Shown: positions 63,420 to 64,000 of the stretch, in pieces
Numbering within the stretch: position 1 is the first letter of the stretch
Layout: each line of letters starts with the position of its first letter
DNA from: Aspidiotus rigidus
Lineage: Eukaryota; Arthropoda; Insecta; Hemiptera; Diaspididae
DNA: 64,000 nucleotides
NCBI GenBank assembly: GCA_035079385.1
Contig: JAVHKY010000024.1
Span: forward strand, 310,001-374,000
Reading direction: 5' to 3'
Program-made: the position numbers and the translations under genes
The notes under the pieces: generated by a model
The model's database searches: none
Told to the model about the DNA's origin: nothing
The model's input: the letters and a program-made list of their open reading frames with translations, nothing else

Positions 63420-64000
63420 AGCAATGTTAAAAAAAAAACTAGCAATCTTCCAAAAGAATCGTAGCAATGTTCCGAAAAAACCTAACCATGTTCTAAAAAA
63501 AAAAGTGAGTATCCAAAAAAAAACCTGGCAGTGTTCCAAAAAAAATCCTAGCAATGCTTCAAAAAAATATTTGTAATGTTCCAGGAAAATCCTAAAGACG
63601 TTCCAAAAAATTCTAGCGACGATCTAAAAGAATCCTGTCAATTGTCTCAAAAAATCCTGGTGGTGTTCCAAAAAATTCCTAGCAATGTTCCTAAAAAACC
63701 TTAACAATGTTCCAGAAAAATCCTGAAGATATTCCGAAAGAATCTTAGCAATGTTTCAAAAATAAAAACTTGAGGATGTTCCAAAAAAATCTTTGTAAAG
63801 TTCCAGGAAAATTGTGAACAATCCAAAATACTCCTGTCAATTTTCCAAAAAAATCCTGGAGACGTTCTGAAAAAATCTTAGCAAAGTTTCAAAAAAATAC
63901 TGAAGATATTCCAAAAAAAATCCTACCAATGTTCCAGAAAAATTCTGAAGATGTCTGAAAATAATCCTAGCAATGTTTCAAAAAACTCCTGAGGATATTC
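63420..64000. repeat. ~22-bp minisatellite (GCAATGTTCCAAAAAAATCC unit)
   Basis: At least 24 degenerate units of about 22-24 bp, each a GTTCCAAAAAAATCCT-like block followed by AGCAAT or GAAGAT. Continues past the window edge. Intronic. Confidence 0.92.

Overview
This is a eukaryotic, AT-rich, intron- and transposon-rich window, most likely from an arthropod and probably an insect. The reasons are GT-AG introns with many of 72-96 nt, one large gene stretched by long transposon-filled introns, Penelope-like elements (PLEs), jockey/R1-type LINEs and hAT MITEs. I cannot name the order or species. There are no operons, ribosome binding sites, CRISPR arrays or recognisable tRNA/rRNA genes.

The one large host gene runs left to right from before position 14813 to beyond 63021. 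Joining 19 exons by splice sites and phase gives 1058 codons without a break. The protein has the second half of a WW domain, a PDZ domain split over two exons, a basic linker, a complete FERM domain (F1, F2, F3) and a long Ser-rich, polyproline tail. This order is that of the FRMPD1/3/4 scaffold family (vertebrate FRMPD4 = Preso). The first exons and the end of the tail lie outside the window. Ten introns are under 500 nt. Eight are long (1.2-13 kb), and all recognisable mobile DNA downstream of 14959 lies in these. A second candidate gene (signal-anchor plus Ser-rich protein, about 146-179 aa) lies on the minus strand inside the 13-kb intron near 51 kb.

Layout. 1-3.5 kb: microsatellite, jockey-like LINE and an old PLE on the minus strand. 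3.58-5.34 kb: truncated PLE followed by a perfect 204-bp palindrome carrying hammerhead-ribozyme cores on both strands. 5.34-7.33 kb: no feature recognised. 7.33-10.45 kb: 3.1-kb inverted-repeat transposon with about 160-bp subterminal repeats, remnants of a Cys-rich transposon protein and a nested MITE. 10.45-14.8 kb: nothing recognised except decayed repeats. 15.25-21.52 kb: R1-like LINE split by a nest of at least three PLE copies, with hammerheads in their tails. 22.1-23.2 kb: PDZ/FERM exons. 23.9-27.5 kb: MITE nest and LINE. 27.7-28.2 kb: FERM exons. 29.7-31.1 kb: hAT element with perfect 8-bp target duplication. 31.2-33.9 kb: PLE remnants and a MITE. 35.7 kb: FERM exon. 36-43.8 kb: AT-rich intron with inverted repeats. 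43.8-44.4 kb: F3 exons. 44.7-48.5 and 53.1-55.5 kb: two related large foldback-like elements built almost wholly of tandem arrays. 57.4-63 kb: exons of the tail. 63.4-64 kb: about 22-bp minisatellite.

The unusual material is in the mobile DNA: hammerhead ribozymes in several configurations, one as a perfect two-sided palindrome, and a family of long-inverted-repeat elements with mirrored tandem arrays.
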